This document shows, piece by piece, positions 5,680 through 7,283 of a stretch of 7,283 bases of DNA; the first letter of the stretch is position 1, and every line of letters starts with the position of its first letter. The stretch is from Acidisarcina sp. GTDB lineage: Bacteria; Acidobacteriota; Blastocatellia; Pyrinomonadales; Pyrinomonadaceae. Position numbers and translations under genes: made by a program. Under the pieces are notes generated by a model, which saw only the letters and a program-made list of their open reading frames with translations, was not told where the DNA came from and did not search any database. Location of the stretch: the NCBI GenBank assembly GCA_021155145.1, contig JAJNPX010000242.1, positions 1 through 7,283 on the forward strand, written 5' to 3'.

Positions 5680-5884
5680 GGAAGGCGGACCGGCCCAAGT
5701 CGAGCGTAAGGGCACACGAGAACTTGAAAGGAAGCATAAACGAAGACGCAGAACGGCCCGTGAACGCCAATGCAAGACCCGTTGCGGCGAACACGGTCTG
5801 TGTTACGATTCCTACAGGCATCCCGCCTGCCTGGTCCGTGATCTGCGGATCCTCACTTTCCGGGCCGCTCGCTTCGGTTTGCAT
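5675..5884 (-). CDS. Possible small membrane protein (69 aa), doubtful
   Basis: An open frame from ATG 5882-5884 to TAA 5675-5677 begins MQTEASGPESEDPQITDQ, with an acidic head. A hydrophobic stretch, MPVGIVTQTVFAATGLALAF, follows, then a moderately hydrophobic tail. The head-then-helix layout would suit a small membrane protein, and the frame sits 47 bases upstream of the ferric-reductase-like gene on the same strand. Against it, there is no convincing Shine-Dalgarno, no recognised family, and the region must also hold promoters for the flanking divergent genes. An earlier ATG at 5950 would overlap the start of the plus-strand beta-propeller gene. I regard it as possible but unproven. Confidence 0.22.
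   Translation of the reverse strand: MQTEASGPESEDPQITDQAGGMPVGIVTQTVFAATGLALAFTGRSASSFMLPFKFSCALTLDLGRSAFL
5782..5809 (+). promoter_or_regulatory. Candidate promoter of the beta-propeller gene
   Basis: TTGCGG (5782-5787), a 16-base spacer ending in TGT (an extended -10 TGn) and TACGAT (5804-5809) form a plausible promoter. Transcription would start near 5816, inside the small hairpin CAGGC-ATCCC-GCCTG (5815-5829), giving a leader of about 124 bases. This is a pattern match only. Confidence 0.35.
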
Positions 5885-5939
5885 CTGCTTTACTCGGATC
5901 GAGAATCGTGCAAGGGTCAGGCCGGGTCGAATCAAACAA

Positions 5940-6974
5940 ATGGCTTTCAACTATCAAGCGAGTTTTTCCGGCCCGAGGGTCCTGGCCACCGTGGTTTGTC
6001 TTCTCGTAGTCCTCTTCCCTGGAGTGACCGGGCAGGAGAGCGATAAGGGATCGGTCGCCCCGCGTCGAACAGGCGTCTCAGGCGCTTTGACACGCCGGCT
6101 AGGCAAGCCGCTCCTGCCTATGGGACCGACGGGAAGCATCGATGATGATAAGACGGGGCCGCGAGTTGTGTTGAAGTTGGGCCCGGCCGACTACCGCATG
6201 TGGTACGAGGCCGTACCCGCACCGAATCGGTCAAAAGTGGGATATGCAGTTTCCGAAGATGGGCTTATTTGGACCAAGAAGGGCTCGTTGGCGACCCTCG
6301 ATCCGTCTGAGGCGTGGGAAGGCGGGCCGAACGGAGAGGTTTCGCCGAACAGTATCTTGGTCGAAGGCGGGGTCTATAAGCTCTGGTATCACTCGTTCGG
6401 GACCGACGGAAAACGGCGGATCGGCTATGCGACCTCAGCGGACGGACTGATTTGGACAAAGAATCCGAAACCTGTTCTCGACGTTGGCCCGCCGGGATCG
6501 CTGGAGGATCAGTTCGTCGTGGAACCTCGCGTTTTCAAGGTAGGTTCGCAATACCGTATGTATTATGGCGCCAATGCCCGCGGTGAAACTGATATGGGAA
6601 AGGCTCGTTGGTTCTACGCAACAAGCGCCGACGGGATCAACTGGACTCGAAAGGGGCAGGTGTGGAACAAACAAGCGGATTCAGGCTACGGGATCTTGTT
6701 CGATGGCTCCGAGTGGCATGCGTGGTACGGCGTCGGGTTCAAGGCTATCAACTACGCCAGTTCCAAGGATGGGATCACCTGGACGGACGGGCCGCACAAT
6801 CCGGTTTTACTGCCCGATAGGAATCCGGCAGCGTTCGACAGCGGAGGGCTCGGCGATTCGGTAAGCGCCTACCAGAACGGTAACGAGTTCCGAATAATGT
6901 ACACCGGCGGGCGGTTCAATAATTTCGGACGCAACGAATCGATCATGCTGGCTACGGTCGCGATAACTGATTGA
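5940..6974 (+). CDS. Exported five-bladed beta-propeller protein (glycosidase-like fold)
   Basis: From the ATG at 5940 the protein has 344 residues. A signal peptide is clear: Arg13, then the hydrophobic core VLATVVCLLVVLF (14-26), with cleavage likely after VTG (29-31). The mature part repeats a blade motif: YRMWYEA...VGYAVSEDGLIWTK (85-113), YKLWYHS...IGYATSADGLIWTK (146-174), YRMYYGA...FYATSADGINWTR (205-237), WHAWYGV...INYASSKDGITWT (259-282) and FRIMYTG...IMLATV (317-340). Five copies of aromatic-WY and S-x-DG-x-x-W fit the five-bladed propeller of the arabinanase/levansucrase superfamily. A conserved catalytic set is not evident, although Glu195 in VEPRV and Asp306 in GDSV sit at strand positions where that superfamily keeps acids. 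Substrate is unknown. The frame stays open upstream to 5496, but the signal peptide fixes the start. Confidence 0.88.
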   Translation: MAFNYQASFSGPRVLATVVCLLVVLFPGVTGQESDKGSVAPRRTGVSGALTRRLGKPLLPMGPTGSIDDDKTGPRVVLKLGPADYRMWYEAVPAPNRSKVGYAVSEDGLIWTKKGSLATLDPSEAWEGGPNGEVSPNSILVEGGVYKLWYHSFGTDGKRRIGYATSADGLIWTKNPKPVLDVGPPGSLEDQFVVEPRVFKVGSQYRMYYGANARGETDMGKARWFYATSADGINWTRKGQVWNKQADSGYGILFDGSEWHAWYGVGFKAINYASSKDGITWTDGPHNPVLLPDRNPAAFDSGGLGDSVSAYQNGNEFRIMYTGGRFNNFGRNESIMLATVAITD

Positions 6975-6995
6975 CATGGCTGCGCCGCTCTCTCG

Positions 6996-7028
6996 AACCC
7001 AAAGAGCAAAAGCCGATGTGGGTTTATC
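6996..7028. terminator. Weak inverted repeat between convergent genes
   Basis: AACCCA (6996-7001) and TGGGTT (7019-7024) can pair around a 17-base centre and are followed by TATCG. The stem is short and the U tract poor. It lies in the 71-base gap between the beta-propeller stop and the stop of the next, minus-strand gene, where a terminator would be expected. Confidence 0.25.
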
Positions 7029-7045
7029 GTATGGCATCGCCGCCT

Positions 7046-7283
7046 CTACTTCTCGACCTTGTAGATCTTCACATTAAAGCCGTCTTGAATGACGTCATCA
7101 TAGATGATCTTGAGATTCCCGGTTGGTTCGTCAGCAAGGCCGTAGACGCCTTTGCGATTCTTTAGTCTTCGCTCACTGAGAACTATGTAGGTCACATTTC
7201 TTCGTTCGGCGTATTCGCGAATCGTTTGAACGTCTTCGTCAGGGAGAAAAATATGTTCTGCTCCCGCATAAAAAGCTACCCTG
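7046..7283 (-). CDS. C-terminal part of a probable membrane glycosyltransferase (GT39-like)
   Basis: The frame enters from the right edge of the window and ends at TAG 7046-7048, giving 78 visible residues. It reads AFYAGAEHIFLPDEDVQTIR, then EYAERRNVTYIVLSERRLKN, and ends KIYKVEK. A conserved-looking PDED followed by a helix, then a beta strand (VTYIVLSERRLK), and a closing NVKIYKVEK strand resemble the extracytoplasmic C-terminal domain of family 39-type dolichyl-phosphate-mannose or ArnT-like membrane glycosyltransferases. That resemblance comes from pattern memory. The membrane part and active site would lie outside the window. The coding status is secure; the family is probable. It converges on the beta-propeller gene. 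Confidence 0.7.
   Translation of the reverse strand, partial: RVAFYAGAEHIFLPDEDVQTIREYAERRNVTYIVLSERRLKNRKGVYGLADEPTGNLKIIYDDVIQDGFNVKIYKVEK

Noticed and set aside
5496..5939. N-terminal extension of the beta-propeller protein to 492 residues
   Set aside because: The extension is antisense to the start of the ferric-reductase-like gene, has no domain, and would bury the clear signal peptide that begins at 5940.

Overview
The window looks like a chromosomal segment of a moderately GC-rich bacterium. The gene mix is a RimO, a TgpA-type membrane transglutaminase, an exported beta-propeller protein and a probable glycosyltransferase tail. Shine-Dalgarno sequences are weak and at least one start looks leaderless. 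Together these suggest an Acidobacteriota (Blastocatellia-like) genome, but that placement is an inference from general character, not from a marker comparison.

Layout. Positions 1-131 hold the last codons of a plus-strand gene, possibly pilin-like. It converges on rimO (205-1554, minus), and a strong GC hairpin (155-183) sits between them. Upstream of rimO on the same strand is a TgpA-like membrane transglutaminase gene (1609-3774), probably transcribed with rimO from a TATAAT promoter at 3807-3836. Divergent from it is a 96-residue gene of unknown function (3946-4236), whose promoter places the start of transcription almost on the ATG.

Positions 4237-4916 form a 680-base repeat island with no convincing gene. 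In order it contains a 79-base imperfect palindrome (4261-4339), a 49/49/38-base tandem array with nested 11-mers and a perfect 7-bp hairpin in each unit (4358-4493), a promoter-like site whose -10 overlaps an inverted repeat (4528-4554), a run of hairpin-forming sequence that could be an untranslated RNA, and a seven-unit 11-12-base minisatellite (4782-4863). This island is the most unusual part of the window.

Beyond it, a ferric-reductase-like membrane protein (4917-5627, minus) is divergent from a secreted five-bladed beta-propeller protein (5940-6974, plus). Their shared 312-base gap holds candidate promoters for both and possibly a small minus-strand membrane ORF. The window ends in the C-terminal part of a minus-strand gene (7046-7283) resembling the tail of membrane glycosyltransferases.

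No single pathway links the genes. Several products are membrane or exported proteins, and rimO is a ribosome-modification housekeeping gene. No defence system, CRISPR array, tRNA, rRNA or transposase gene is visible.
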